Below, piece after piece: positions 16,852 to 25,890 of a stretch of DNA of 64,000 nt; the first letter of the stretch is position 1, and every line of letters starts with the position of its first letter. The stretch lies in NCBI RefSeq assembly GCF_002741055.1, contig NZ_CP016809.1, forward strand, positions 2,564,501-2,628,500. The letters run 5' to 3'. The DNA is from Paenibacillus ihbetae. Its GTDB lineage: Bacteria; Bacillota; Bacilli; Paenibacillales; Paenibacillaceae. The notes beneath the pieces are model-generated. The model saw only the letters and a program-made list of their open reading frames with translations. It had not been told where the DNA came from and did not search any database. The translations under genes were made by a program, and so were the position numbers.

Positions 16852-17062
16852 GGCAGAGCTCTCCAAGGGCCTTCCCTCCTTGCCTCCTAAGGTTAGTATA
16901 AAATGAACGTTTCGACGGGTTACACGATCGTAGGGCATGCACTCCGTCTCCCTATACAACAAGCGCGCATGGCGGCTTCATGAAGATAGCCTGCCATGCG
17001 CGCAGCATGAGCTTCGTGATGAACGAAAAGCCGATCCTTTGCTTTGCAAAAAGGGGAGCGCT

Positions 17063-17653
17063 CTATTCCTGCACGATGAATTGGTACAGCTCGTCCACCT
17101 TGTCATCGGTAAGGTCACCGCTGTTGTCGAACACTTTGATCGACGTCTGCGGAATGTCCCAATTCACTTCCGGTACGAAATCCACCCGTTTCTTGAAGTC
17201 ATCCCAATGGTCCAGCTTCCACTGGTCCCGCTCCGTTTGGCGATCGATAATCCGCTCCTTCTGCAGATCCATATCCTTTAACGTCACGACGATCACCTTC
17301 ACGTCCACATCGCTCTTCGTCAGACCGGCGGCCGTAATGACCTCCTCGATCCACTCGCGGTTCTTGAGCTCGGCGGTGAATGGCGAAATCATGAATACGT
17401 TCTGCCCCGCATTCAAATTCTCGATGCAAATATCCTTCGTTGTATCATATTCGAGGTCGCGCAGATTTTCCTTGTAGAAGGAAGAGTCCCGGTCATTCGG
17501 ATCCAGTCCGTTGCTCTCCAGGAATTTTTCAACAAAACGGCCGCCTACCGTATCGCGGTCAAGAAAAGCAGCCGGTATACGCACGGCAAGCCTCTTGGCA
17601 ACGGTCGTTTTCCCCGTCCCTGCGACTCCGACAAAAAACACTAGCTTCTGCAA
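17063..17653 (-). CDS. P-loop kinase-like ATPase
   Basis: 196 residues. TTG 17653 is taken as the start because GGAGG lies 8 nt before it; the upstream GTG overlaps that site. Walker A GVAGTGKT (9-16) opens the protein, followed by a zeta-toxin/shikimate-kinase-like DRDTVGG segment and a C-terminal DRQTERDQWKLDHWDDFKKRV region as in small-molecule kinases. It most resembles generic AAA/nucleoside-kinase-like proteins; the substrate cannot be assigned. It is 400 bp upstream of the AAA ATPase on the same strand but need not be related. Confidence 0.7.
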   Translation of the reverse strand: MQKLVFFVGVAGTGKTTVAKRLAVRIPAAFLDRDTVGGRFVEKFLESNGLDPNDRDSSFYKENLRDLEYDTTKDICIENLNAGQNVFMISPFTAELKNREWIEEVITAAGLTKSDVDVKVIVVTLKDMDLQKERIIDRQTERDQWKLDHWDDFKKRVDFVPEVNWDIPQTSIKVFDNSGDLTDDKVDELYQFIVQE

Positions 17654-17734
17654 ATGGTATCCCTCCACGGTTTGATGTATATAGGTTCAAAATATCCTTG
17701 TTCCCTCGATCAAGCGGCCAGCAGCGGCAAGCGG

Positions 17735-18280
17735 TTAACCGCGCTCTGTCCGGTAGTGAGTCTCCTCGATTAACTCCTCTATCGCTTGGGCCAGACGCTC
17801 TTGAAGCACCTCCGCCACATCAAAGCCGCCATCCTCCGTGCGAGCCACCTGGGCGTCCACGGCATACACGCCGCCGAGAATATGGCGGGCTCCGATTGAG
17901 GAGAGCACGGGCTTCAGCGAATAATCAATCGCCAGCAAATGTGCCAATGAACCACCGATAAAGAGCGGAAGCACGATCTTCCCGGCCAGGCCCTTCTGCG
18001 GAATCAAATCCAGAAACGTCTTGAGTACCCCCGTATAGGAGGCCTTATACACCGGACTCGCCACAATGACGGCATCGGCCTCCGCGACGAGGCCGTTCGC
18101 TTTGACGATATGCTCGCTCTCGAATTTGGTATGGATCAGATCCTCCGGCGGAAGAGAAGCAACATCAATCCGGCTCACTTCGAAATTCGCAGCAGTCAGC
18201 GCCTGCTCGGCATATTCCATAATCGCATTCAAGCGAGAGCCCGCTGTCGGGCTCCCGTTAATGATGACAGCTTTCGCCAT
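17735..18280 (-). CDS. ssuE: NAD(P)H-dependent FMN reductase, SsuE type
   Basis: 181 residues from ATG 18280, with GAGGTG 8 nt upstream. Flavodoxin-like fold: phosphate loop INGSPTAGSRL near the start, ASPVYKASYTGVLKTFLDLIP and LFIGGSLAHLLAIDYSLKPVL, matching SsuE/MsuE reductases. These supply FMNH2 to alkanesulfonate monooxygenases. No monooxygenase or sulfonate transporter is adjacent, so the partner must lie elsewhere, or it is a general azoreductase-like enzyme. The 310 bp upstream hold nothing I can name. Confidence 0.82.
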   Translation of the reverse strand: MAKAVIINGSPTAGSRLNAIMEYAEQALTAANFEVSRIDVASLPPEDLIHTKFESEHIVKANGLVAEADAVIVASPVYKASYTGVLKTFLDLIPQKGLAGKIVLPLFIGGSLAHLLAIDYSLKPVLSSIGARHILGGVYAVDAQVARTEDGGFDVAEVLQERLAQAIEELIEETHYRTERG

Positions 18281-18591
18281 TTTTCTCACCTCGGTTAATT
18301 TCATCATGTTTCCGTCATCCCCTCCAGGACGACCTCGCTATTGTCCCCCTTCAGGGAACGATCGGACAGTATGTATGCTCCATTTCCATATACCAAGGCT
18401 CTACCTAAACGCACCCGTAAAGTCTTCGTTCATCCATAATGGCCGTCAGCCCTCCCGGAACGTTACGGAATGTCAAATCAGAGCAAATTAGTCAGAATTA
18501 TTATCATCGTATCAATGTGTCTGCGCGTTTGTCAATGGATGCCTACGGACATATAATGCTCTGCAGGCAGTGCATGAACAGGGACGATTCG

Positions 18592-19476
18592 TCAGCCGGT
18601 AAAAGTGGTTTCTTTCTCTGCTGTTTTTGCTGTTTTTGGTGTTTTTGCTGCTTGTGTATTCTCTGTGTTCTCTGCGTTCTGGGCAAGCAGCGGAGAATAC
18701 ATCATGAGCGCATGATTTTCCGTAATCCATTCGTCGTCAAGCAGCTCGCCATCCCGGCTGAACACCTTCCGGCCGATCACGTTATGCCGCGCATATCCGC
18801 CCCACGCCTCCTGGGTGATGCGGTGCTCCCGCTCATACACCTGATAGCGGTAGAGCGGCTGAGCCGTACAGCGCCACTCCCCGATCAGCTCCTCGTCCGA
18901 AACATATACCGACAGCTGATAGGTATCTTCCGTCGGATTATAAATCTGAAGATCCAAATAATTGTAAGCACAGGTCGCTCCGCTGCCAAACGGCTGGGTG
19001 CGCCCCGAATCCGGGAACACGTCGTAGCTGTGACGGTGACGCTCTGTCACCTGAAGCGGGGTATGCAGCGTCATCCAGCATATCAAATTCGAGAGCTGGC
19101 ACAGCCCTCCTCCGACGCCTGCTCTAAAGCCGCCATAGAAGAGCACCATGCCATCCACATAACCCTTGCGCCGGGTAGGTCGGCCGATCGTTCTCCAATA
19201 GGACAAGGTCTCACCCGGACGGAGGAGAAGACCGTCCAGACGGCGAACCGCAAGGCGCAGATTGATCACTTTATTATGCTGGTACCACATATCGACATCC
19301 TTCAGCCTTCGCATCAGCGGCGTCCGATGCTCGAAGACGGGATAGTGAAGCGGCTTGGAAGACCGTATCCGTGCCATGCCTTTTTCGCCTTGCTTCAGCC
19401 ATCCCCAATAGCGCCGCCAGGTAAAATACTGCCTCCCCGCCCAAAGCCTCAGTTTAGAGCGTTTTACCGGTTTCAA
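18592..19476 (-). CDS. VanW family protein
   Basis: 294 residues from TTG 19476 behind AGGGAGG. The VanW core is clear: LRPGETLSYWRTIGRPTRRKGY, VGGGLCQLSNLICWM and HSYDVFPDSGRTQPFGSGATC. VanW is named from vanB-type vancomycin clusters but is common in Firmicutes without resistance genes, and none are present here. It has been suggested to have a cell-wall-related (YkuD-like or G5-associated) role. The C-terminal ~28 residues are low-complexity Thr/Lys/Ala/Asn (NTENTQAAKTPKTAKTAEK), probably a disordered tail. Confidence 0.85.
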   Translation of the reverse strand: MKPVKRSKLRLWAGRQYFTWRRYWGWLKQGEKGMARIRSSKPLHYPVFEHRTPLMRRLKDVDMWYQHNKVINLRLAVRRLDGLLLRPGETLSYWRTIGRPTRRKGYVDGMVLFYGGFRAGVGGGLCQLSNLICWMTLHTPLQVTERHRHSYDVFPDSGRTQPFGSGATCAYNYLDLQIYNPTEDTYQLSVYVSDEELIGEWRCTAQPLYRYQVYEREHRITQEAWGGYARHNVIGRKVFSRDGELLDDEWITENHALMMYSPLLAQNAENTENTQAAKTPKTAKTAEKETTFTG

Positions 19477-19667
19477 GACATTCTATCCTCCCTTGCGCTT
19501 CATTCCCGTTAATCCCAACACTTTCCATCCATTTGGAAACAGTTTAACACACGATTTGCAGGATGTTGTGAATATCTTGTAATGAAGCCGCACCCCCAAC
19601 TGGGCGAATGCATAGAGATAAAACATCAACGTGGATGCAATGTCATCTATGCCCGAGGAGGATTGTC

Positions 19668-20576
19668 ATGAATGCTGAGCAGCCCATCCCTTATATCGGC
19701 TTCAAAACGGTATGCAAGGAACAGCCCATTGCGTTCCCGCCGCAGCACCAGCCCGTTCAGCCCGGTCTTGAAAGCTTGATGAAGCCGATCCCCATAACGG
19801 AAGACCCGGCATATCGCGGCAGCGGCAAGCTGGAGGGTAAAGTCGCCATCGTGACCGGCGGAGACAGCGGAATCGGCAAGGCGGCAGCGATTGCTTTTGC
19901 CAAGGAAGGCGCCGATCTGGTCATCCCCTACTTATATGAGACATCGGATGCGGAAGTCACCAAAGCCCGAATCGAACAGCTCGGGCAGCGATGCATCCTG
20001 ATAAAAATCGACTTGCGCTACAAAAAAAATTGCGAGGCCGTCGTCCGGCAAACCCTTGCCGAGTTCGGCAGGCTGGACGTGCTCGTCAACAATCATGCCG
20101 TCCAATACGTGCAGCGCAGCATTTTGGACATTACGGAGGAGCAGTTGTACCAGACCTACCAGACCAATATTTTCCCGTTCTTCTTCATGATCCAGGCCGC
20201 TCTGCCGCATCTGAAAGCCGGCGCCTCCATCATTAATACGGCATCCATAACCGCCTACGAGGGCTTCAAGGAGCTGATCGATTATTCCTCCACTAAAGGG
20301 GCTATCGTCTCGCTTACCCGGTCACTGGCCCTCTCGCTGGTTGATCAAGGCATACGTGTCAACACCGTTGCGCCCGGCTCGGTCTGGACACCGCTCATTC
20401 CCTCCAGCTTCCCGGCCGAGGAAGTCGCCGTATTCGGCACCGATTCACCCATGAAGCGGGCGGCACAGCCCTATGAGCTTGCTCCGGCCTACGTATATCT
20501 GGCCTCCTCCATCGATTCATCGTTTGTGACCGGTCAAGCAATCCATGTAAACGGAGGTCAGATGGTGACCAGCTAA
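19668..20576 (+). CDS. Short-chain dehydrogenase/reductase (general-stress SDR, YhdF type)
   Basis: 302 residues from ATG 19668 with a GAGGAGG site. It carries a ~50-residue N-terminal extension, then the Rossmann motif TGGDSGIG (63-70), NNHA in place of NNAG, catalytic Ser193, Tyr206 and Lys210 (YSSTK), and a C-terminal PS(D)SSFVTGQAIHVNGG end. The extension and layout fit the YdaD/YhdF/GSP39 group of stress-induced oxidoreductases, whose substrates are mostly unknown. It stands alone before a small membrane protein. Confidence 0.88.
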   Translation: MNAEQPIPYIGFKTVCKEQPIAFPPQHQPVQPGLESLMKPIPITEDPAYRGSGKLEGKVAIVTGGDSGIGKAAAIAFAKEGADLVIPYLYETSDAEVTKARIEQLGQRCILIKIDLRYKKNCEAVVRQTLAEFGRLDVLVNNHAVQYVQRSILDITEEQLYQTYQTNIFPFFFMIQAALPHLKAGASIINTASITAYEGFKELIDYSSTKGAIVSLTRSLALSLVDQGIRVNTVAPGSVWTPLIPSSFPAEEVAVFGTDSPMKRAAQPYELAPAYVYLASSIDSSFVTGQAIHVNGGQMVTS

Positions 20577-20649
20577 AGCCGGGACCGCTGACCTTGAGAA
20601 GCTCCATAGCTTCAAAACTTTGTCATCATATACAGAGGATGTGTCGGTA

Positions 20650-21108
20650 ATGAACAATGGAAATGCCAAATGGTCCAGTGGACGGTTGGACGTTGGATTC
20701 TACGCATTAAACAAGCTGGCCAGCGCCGGCGTTGTACTGCTGCTGCTCACGGTAATCGGCCGGGTGTGGCCCTCCGGGATGGAGAAGCCGGCCGAGCTGC
20801 TCGGTCTTTCCATGGAGCAGAAGGAGTGGGTCTACGGCTATGCGCTGATTGCTTCGCTGGTTGCCGATGCGCTGCTGTCCTTTCTGCCCAAGCTCGCCAA
20901 AAGCCTGCAAATTGGGCTGTATGCGGCGGTCGGATTTGGCTTCTTCGCCTTGTTCAATGGCGGAAGCCCGGACCAGCTGTGGATCCGGGCTTCCTTGGGA
21001 GCTGTGACGCTGCTGCTGTTTCTATGGGGGAAGTATGCCTTCCCTGCCGATTCTTTGATCACGCCGATCTTTGCGATTGCCGTACCGCTCCTGTGCTGGG
21101 CAATCTAG
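20650..21108 (+). CDS. Hypothetical membrane protein
   Basis: 152 residues from ATG 20650, with GAGG about 10 nt upstream. Four hydrophobic segments (about 22-40, 66-85, 91-108 and 117-150) are separated by short loops. No family is recognised. It follows the SDR by 73 bp and may share its message. Confidence 0.6.
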   Translation: MNNGNAKWSSGRLDVGFYALNKLASAGVVLLLLTVIGRVWPSGMEKPAELLGLSMEQKEWVYGYALIASLVADALLSFLPKLAKSLQIGLYAAVGFGFFALFNGGSPDQLWIRASLGAVTLLLFLWGKYAFPADSLITPIFAIAVPLLCWAI

Positions 21109-21236
21109 CGCCCGTGCCGTCAGAAGCGTACGTTCCGGTACATGCGGTTAGGCAGGGTGAACGTAAATCTGTTGCATGTAAACATGTAACGCCAGTAAGA
21201 CTATCCGCAACCGAAAAAACGCTGCCGCTGAACCGG

Positions 21237-21590
21237 GCGTGCTCAACCAGTATGCATGTTCCGCCAGCAGCATGCCTGCTACCAAACGCCCGGTGCCGCT
21301 GGACTGGGAGTACATCCACCTGTATGCATGTACCACCAGTAGCATGCCTGCCACCTAAAAGTCCGGTGCCTCTTAACAAGGCGTACGTCCAACAGTATAC
21401 ACGTACCGCCAACAGCATACCTGCCTCCAAAAAAGTCCGGTGCTACTAGACAGAGCGTACGCCCAACAGTATGCACGTTACACCAGTTGGATGCCCGCCA
21501 CCTAAAAGCCAGGTGCTGCTAGACCAGGCGTACGTCCAACAGTATGCATGTTCCGCCTGTATGGCCGCTAGTCAGTCAAGCTTTTAGAGG
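21237..21590 (+). repeat. 72-74-bp degenerate tandem repeat
   Basis: Five units start at 21237, 21309, 21381, 21455 and 21528, each opening with a variant of GCGTACGTCCAACAGTATGC and carrying AGCATGCCTGCCACCTAAAAG and CCGGTGCTGCTAGAC-like blocks. Weaker relatives extend back to ~21125. It fills the gap before the convergent nnr gene and overlaps its last codons. No coding signal. Confidence 0.8.
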
Positions 21591-23326
21591 GCATCGATGA
21601 CGTCGCCGGCAAGAACGGAAGCCGGGTGCCCTCGGCGCCTGGCCGCCTCTTCCCCGGCCCGCCCGTGCAGCCACACGCCGAGCGCTGCCGCACCGGGACC
21701 GGAATATCCTTGCGCCAGCAAGCCGGCGATGATGCCGGTCAGCACGTCCCCGGTGCCGCCGGTCGCCATGCCGGAGGTGCCGGTTGTGTTAATGTAGGCG
21801 CTGCCGTCCGGCGAGGCGACAATGGTTCGCGCGCCCTTGAGGACGAGCGTAACGCCGTGCCGGACCGCATATGCGGTAGCGGCACTGATCCGGTCCCGCT
21901 GCACCTCGGCCGTAGAGATGCCGAGCAGCCTGGACATCTCCCCGGGATGCGGCGTGAGCACCGTTGCCGCCGGGCGAACCTTCCAGGCATCGACGCCATC
22001 TGCCGATGACAGCATATTCAGGGCATCGGCGTCCACGACCATCGGGCCGTCCCAGCCTTCCCACAGCCGCCGAAGCCATCCGGAGTCACCCTCGAAGCGG
22101 CCAAGCCCGGGACCTACTGCAAGCACGTCCCGCGTCTTGGCCAGCTCCAGCACCCGCTCGGCGGAGGCTTCGTCCCAATAGCCTCCGCTTTCCTCGTCAG
22201 TAGCGGGGGCAAGCATGACCTCCGGAGCCGCACCGCTCAGCGGCAGCACCAGGCTTGCAGGCAGGGCCCAGGTCACGAGGCCGCAGCCGGCGCGCAGGGC
22301 AGCCCGGGTAGCGAGCAGGCCTGCACCGCTCATTGTGCGGCTCCCACCTACGGTAAGCACATGCCCGTAGATGCCCTTATGCCCTTCCGGAGAGCGGGGA
22401 CGGGCAACATCGGCATCAAGCACCGTCCGCAGAACATGCGGCGTCAGCAGGTAGGTGCCGATGCCAAGCTCCCGGCAGAGGGAAGCGGGAATGCCGATGG
22501 AGCGCACGACCACACGGCCTGCGGCCCCGGCGCCGGGATACTGGGCCAGTCCCCGCTTCAGAAAGGCGAGGCACACCGTGACCTCTGCCGAGATGCACGG
22601 CTCGTGCAGCGCGCCGGTGTCGGCGTCCAGGCCGCTCGGGATATCCGCGGCCACGATCGGCAGGCCGCTCGCATTGGCGGCCCGGATCAAATCGGCGTAA
22701 GCCCCGCGTGGGGCACCCGCCGATCCCGTGCCCAGCAGCGCGTCCACGATCCCGGTGAACGCGCGGAAGTCCACGGCATCTCTGCCGTGGACCAGGGCCG
22801 GGATGCCGAGCGAAGCCGCAGCATCCCGCTGCAGCGCCGCCTCGCCGGCAAGCGTCGACGGCTCGGCGGCGTAGAGCAGCGTGACGCGCATGCCGGCGTC
22901 ACGCAAATAGCGGGCGGCGGCTGCGCCGTCGCCGCCGTTGTTGCCCTTGCCCGCCAGAATGAGCCAGTGCTCCTGCCCCGCCGCTTCGGCCGGCAGAAGC
23001 TCATCCCCTGCCACAGGCGGCGGGCAGGCAGGGCCCAAGCCCCGAAGCGGCGCTGCGCCCGCTTCGAATGCGCCGGCGGGCGGACAGACGCCCCGCCGCA
23101 CGGCCCCATCCGCAGCGCCATATTGCAGCGCTGCATCACTGGCCGCCGGGCCATGCGAGGCTTCCGCCATCCAACCGCTTCCGGCTTTCTTCTGAAAGCA
23201 CAGCTTCAGCACTTCCTCCGCAATCACCCTGCCCGCATTCTCCATCAGCGCCACCGCCGGAATGCCGATCTTCTCGATCGTATGGCGGTCGAGCTCCCTC
23301 ATTTGCTCCGATGATACAACATACAT
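21584..23326 (-). CDS. nnr: Bifunctional NAD(P)H-hydrate epimerase/dehydratase
   Basis: 580 residues. Repairs hydrated NAD(P)H: an N-terminal YjeF_N epimerase (QMRELDRHTIEKIGIPAVALMEN, GKGNNGGDG at 126-134) and a C-terminal ADP-dependent dehydratase (GHKGIYGHVLTVGG, GPGLGR, VVDADALNML, LTPHPGEM, and ATGGTGDVLTG with its Asp). Residues ~48-118 are an Ala/Gly/Pro-rich stretch inserted between the first helix and the nucleotide-binding strand; it is much longer than usual and locally very GC-rich. Start ATG 23326 follows GGGGAG. Confidence 0.93.
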   Translation of the reverse strand: MYVVSSEQMRELDRHTIEKIGIPAVALMENAGRVIAEEVLKLCFQKKAGSGWMAEASHGPAASDAALQYGAADGAVRRGVCPPAGAFEAGAAPLRGLGPACPPPVAGDELLPAEAAGQEHWLILAGKGNNGGDGAAAARYLRDAGMRVTLLYAAEPSTLAGEAALQRDAAASLGIPALVHGRDAVDFRAFTGIVDALLGTGSAGAPRGAYADLIRAANASGLPIVAADIPSGLDADTGALHEPCISAEVTVCLAFLKRGLAQYPGAGAAGRVVVRSIGIPASLCRELGIGTYLLTPHVLRTVLDADVARPRSPEGHKGIYGHVLTVGGSRTMSGAGLLATRAALRAGCGLVTWALPASLVLPLSGAAPEVMLAPATDEESGGYWDEASAERVLELAKTRDVLAVGPGLGRFEGDSGWLRRLWEGWDGPMVVDADALNMLSSADGVDAWKVRPAATVLTPHPGEMSRLLGISTAEVQRDRISAATAYAVRHGVTLVLKGARTIVASPDGSAYINTTGTSGMATGGTGDVLTGIIAGLLAQGYSGPGAAALGVWLHGRAGEEAARRRGHPASVLAGDVIDAL

Positions 23327-23541
23327 CTAAGCTCTCCCCTTCGCTTCGATATATCCTTGTGCTCCGGTTGTTGCACCTTATCACTCATTTATCGCTCATT
23401 GAACCGCTTGTCCCCTGGAACAACACATCAACGGTTGAAGCCTGTCTCCAAAGAATCAATGACCCCACATCTTCGATGCTGCTTTTATTGAAGCTTGTTC
23501 AACAAAACTTCTGCTGCAGAAAGCTTCAGGTGCGCCCAGTA

Positions 23542-24174
23542 CTAGTACGCAACCGTGAAACGGGCCCGGATAAACTGCGGATCCTCCAGCTCGTCGATCA
23601 AAGCTACCGCATAATCCTCTGCGGATATGCGGCTTGCTCCGCTCTCGTCCGTCACCAGCCGGTCCATTCCGATCCGGAACTGGCCCGTGCGTTTCCCCGG
23701 CTCTATGATCGCCGCCGGGCTGACATATGTCCATTCAAGATCGCTCTGCGCGTACAGATCGTAAGCATCCGCATGGGCGCGGGCGAGCGTCCGGATCTCT
23801 TCAGGAAATTCGGGCGTCTCCATAAGCGGAACCCCGCTGTCCGTGATCAAGCTGCCTGCACCGCCGACGATGAGCAGACGGGATACGCCGCCGCGTCTTG
23901 TTCCTTCCACAATCGTGCGGGCCGCAGCGACCAGTTCTTCCTCCTGTCCGAATGACGGGCCGAAGGCGGAAATCACCGCGTCATGCCCCCGGATCGCCTC
24001 TTCCAGCGAGGCAGGGTCCATGACATCCGCCTTATGCTTTTTCAGCCGCTCATGCTCGGTGTCAAGCCCTTCCGGGTTGCGCATAATCGCCGTCACCTCA
24101 TGGCCGCGGCGCAAAGCCTCCTCTGCAATTCGCCGCCCGATCGTGCCGCTTGCTCCTATCAATGCTATGTTCAT
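23542..24174 (-). CDS. NAD(P)-binding atypical SDR, YwnB type
   Basis: 210 residues with a GASGTIGRRI nucleotide loop at the N-terminus, AFGPSFG, and RLLIVGGAGSL, which are typical of NmrA/YwnB-like NAD(P)H-binding proteins. The classical SDR Tyr-x-x-x-Lys is absent, as usual in this group. Function is likely redox sensing or a flavin-reductase-like activity. GGAGCG precedes ATG 24174. The stretch 24175-24523 upstream shows no further gene. Confidence 0.82.
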   Translation of the reverse strand: MNIALIGASGTIGRRIAEEALRRGHEVTAIMRNPEGLDTEHERLKKHKADVMDPASLEEAIRGHDAVISAFGPSFGQEEELVAAARTIVEGTRRGGVSRLLIVGGAGSLITDSGVPLMETPEFPEEIRTLARAHADAYDLYAQSDLEWTYVSPAAIIEPGKRTGQFRIGMDRLVTDESGASRISAEDYAVALIDELEDPQFIRARFTVAY

Positions 24175-24523
24175 TATTCATCGCTCCTTCAATTCACAAT
24201 TATAGTACATTTCATTCGATCGAATGCGGAACATTCCATTCGCCGCCAAGCTTCATGAGCCAGGCAGCCGTAAGACGCAAAATGCGCCTTCTATTTACTT
24301 ATCCCCAGTCAGCGGGGTTCAAACTCCCACCCTTTCATTTTTTCTCCAAATATAGCGACTATAGACCTATATAAAGCGTTATGTACATTTCCGATAGTAA
24401 ACGTAAGTGCATAATTGCGAAATTTTATTGCATATAAAACCATTCGCCGCCCCGACAACGTTTCTTCGATTGTCGAAATTATGCTTGCTATTCTCGATCT
24501 TTATTAAAAGGAGCCATCCCACA

Positions 24524-25417
24524 ATGAAAAAGCATGCCCTTCGCTTCCTGACCCTCTGTCTCGCTTGCGGATTGCTGCTGCTGACCGGCATGTCCGTCCA
24601 CCCCGGGCCTGCGAAGGCACAGTCCCATCTCAAAGCCACCTGGTTGTGGTACACCCCCATGATAGAAAGCTCGGCTGATGATATTATCGGCTTCGCTTCC
24701 CGTCAAGGCGTCAATCTCATCTATCTCCAAATGAATCAAGATGTTCGTGCCGAGCATTACCGCAAATTCATCCGGCTGGCCGGGGAAAACGGAATTCAGG
24801 TGCATGTGCTCGGCGGCGCCCCGAAATGGGCCCTGGAATCGGAGCGTCACCGGATCGATACGTTCCTGAATTGGACCGCCGAATATCAGGTTGCTGCCGC
24901 TCCGGAAGAACGCTTCACCGGCATTCATGTCGATATCGAGCCGCATACGCTGCCTCAATGGAAAACGAACCGCGACTGGCTCGTTGAGCAGTGGCAATCC
25001 AATGTCCGCTATCTGGTCAGCCGGGGCCACTGCCTCGACCTGCCGGTCGGCGCGGATATTACGTTCTGGCTGCATACGTATAGCCTTCCGGATCAATCGA
25101 TGACGATCAGCCGCTGGATGATCGGCCAGTTCGATCAAATCGCGATTATGGCTTATCGCGACTCCGCTGCGAACATCTATAACCTGGCGGCTACGGAGCT
25201 TAAAGAAGCGGATGCGCTCGGAAAAGAAGCGCTGATCGCCGTCGAAACGAAATCCAGCAATGAAGGGCAGTTTATCACCTTCTACGAGGAAGGCGTCTCC
25301 TTTATGGAAGAGCAGCTGCTCAAGGTCGATGCCATGGCGGGCTCGCATTCCTCCTTTTCCGGCTTTGCGGTCCATGAATACCGAAGCTGGAGAGCATTGT
25401 ACGAATCCGGCCGGTAA
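24524..25417 (+). CDS. Secreted protein with a possible TIM-barrel glycosidase-like fold
   Basis: 297 residues from ATG 24524, with AAAGGAG upstream. A signal peptide (~1-33, ending KAQS) is followed by a soluble domain. Strand-like blocks such as VNLIYLQMNQDV, IQVHVLGG, FTGIHVDIEPH and FDQIAIMAYRDSA suggest a barrel, with the D-x-E pair in HVDIEPH reminiscent of GH18-like catalytic motifs. No known family is assigned with confidence. It stands alone, with a terminator after it. Confidence 0.65.
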   Translation: MKKHALRFLTLCLACGLLLLTGMSVHPGPAKAQSHLKATWLWYTPMIESSADDIIGFASRQGVNLIYLQMNQDVRAEHYRKFIRLAGENGIQVHVLGGAPKWALESERHRIDTFLNWTAEYQVAAAPEERFTGIHVDIEPHTLPQWKTNRDWLVEQWQSNVRYLVSRGHCLDLPVGADITFWLHTYSLPDQSMTISRWMIGQFDQIAIMAYRDSAANIYNLAATELKEADALGKEALIAVETKSSNEGQFITFYEEGVSFMEEQLLKVDAMAGSHSSFSGFAVHEYRSWRALYESGR

Positions 25418-25482
25418 GGGGGGGAGTCCCTGCCCGTAAATTGCCGATAAGCTTAGATTTCTATAATGTTAGCAGACAATAC

Positions 25483-25532
25483 AAAAAAGATGGCATATTC
25501 AAGAGGTCGTTCCTCTGACGCCATCTTTTTTT
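25483..25532 (+). terminator. Bidirectional terminator
   Basis: AAAAAAGATGGC and GCCATCTTTTTTT with an inner AGAGG/CCTCT stem; it serves the secreted protein on plus and the small peptide gene on minus. Confidence 0.9.
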
Positions 25533-25569
25533 GCTGGCTGCCGAATTCGTCCATCCCGACTGGTCGAGC

Positions 25570-25653
25570 TCAAACGGTCAACAAGAGAAATAGGACATAT
25601 CCCACCGTCATCTTCGCGCGGCAAAACGGCGCTTTTTTCACCTGCATTTCCAT
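25570..25653 (-). CDS. 27-residue single-pass membrane peptide
   Basis: ATG 25653 is preceded by GAGGGAGGGACGGG; the stop is at 25570-25572 and a strong terminator follows 40 nt on. The N-terminal half is basic (VKKAPFCRAKM) and the C-terminal half is hydrophobic (VGYVLFLLLTV), so a membrane-inserted peptide is likely if it is expressed. It is not recognised. Confidence 0.4.
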   Translation of the reverse strand: MEMQVKKAPFCRAKMTVGYVLFLLLTV

Positions 25654-25717
25654 GATCCCGTCCCTCCCTCTCTCCCTGCAATCAGTGATCTAGTTCAATA
25701 TATGCGGCTCGGTCCCT

Positions 25718-25748
25718 TTTGTTTCCTCAGGGAAACACTTTTTATACG
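25718..25748 (+). other. Small hairpin with T-run
   Basis: GTTTCC-TCA-GGGAAAC followed by ACTTTTTATA; could be a terminator upstream of the membrane protein gene or a leader element. Confidence 0.35.
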
Positions 25749-25890
25749 GGGCAATATCGGATTCAATCCTGTTGCCGTTAAGATTTAATGCGATCAGAAT
25801 CGGGCTTCCCCGCGCGCGCTCCTCGAATCAGCTTGAAATCATTTCCTTCTTATGCAATAGTGAAAATAGAATAATGAAGGAGGGATCCGC

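Noticed and set aside
16108..17653. ATPase plus kinase-like gene as a two-gene defence system
   Set aside because: The genes are 200 bp apart with separate starts, and neither carries a nuclease, TIR or toxin domain.
18592..19476. Vancomycin resistance locus
   Set aside because: VanW alone, without vanHAX/vanRS or ligase genes, does not indicate resistance.
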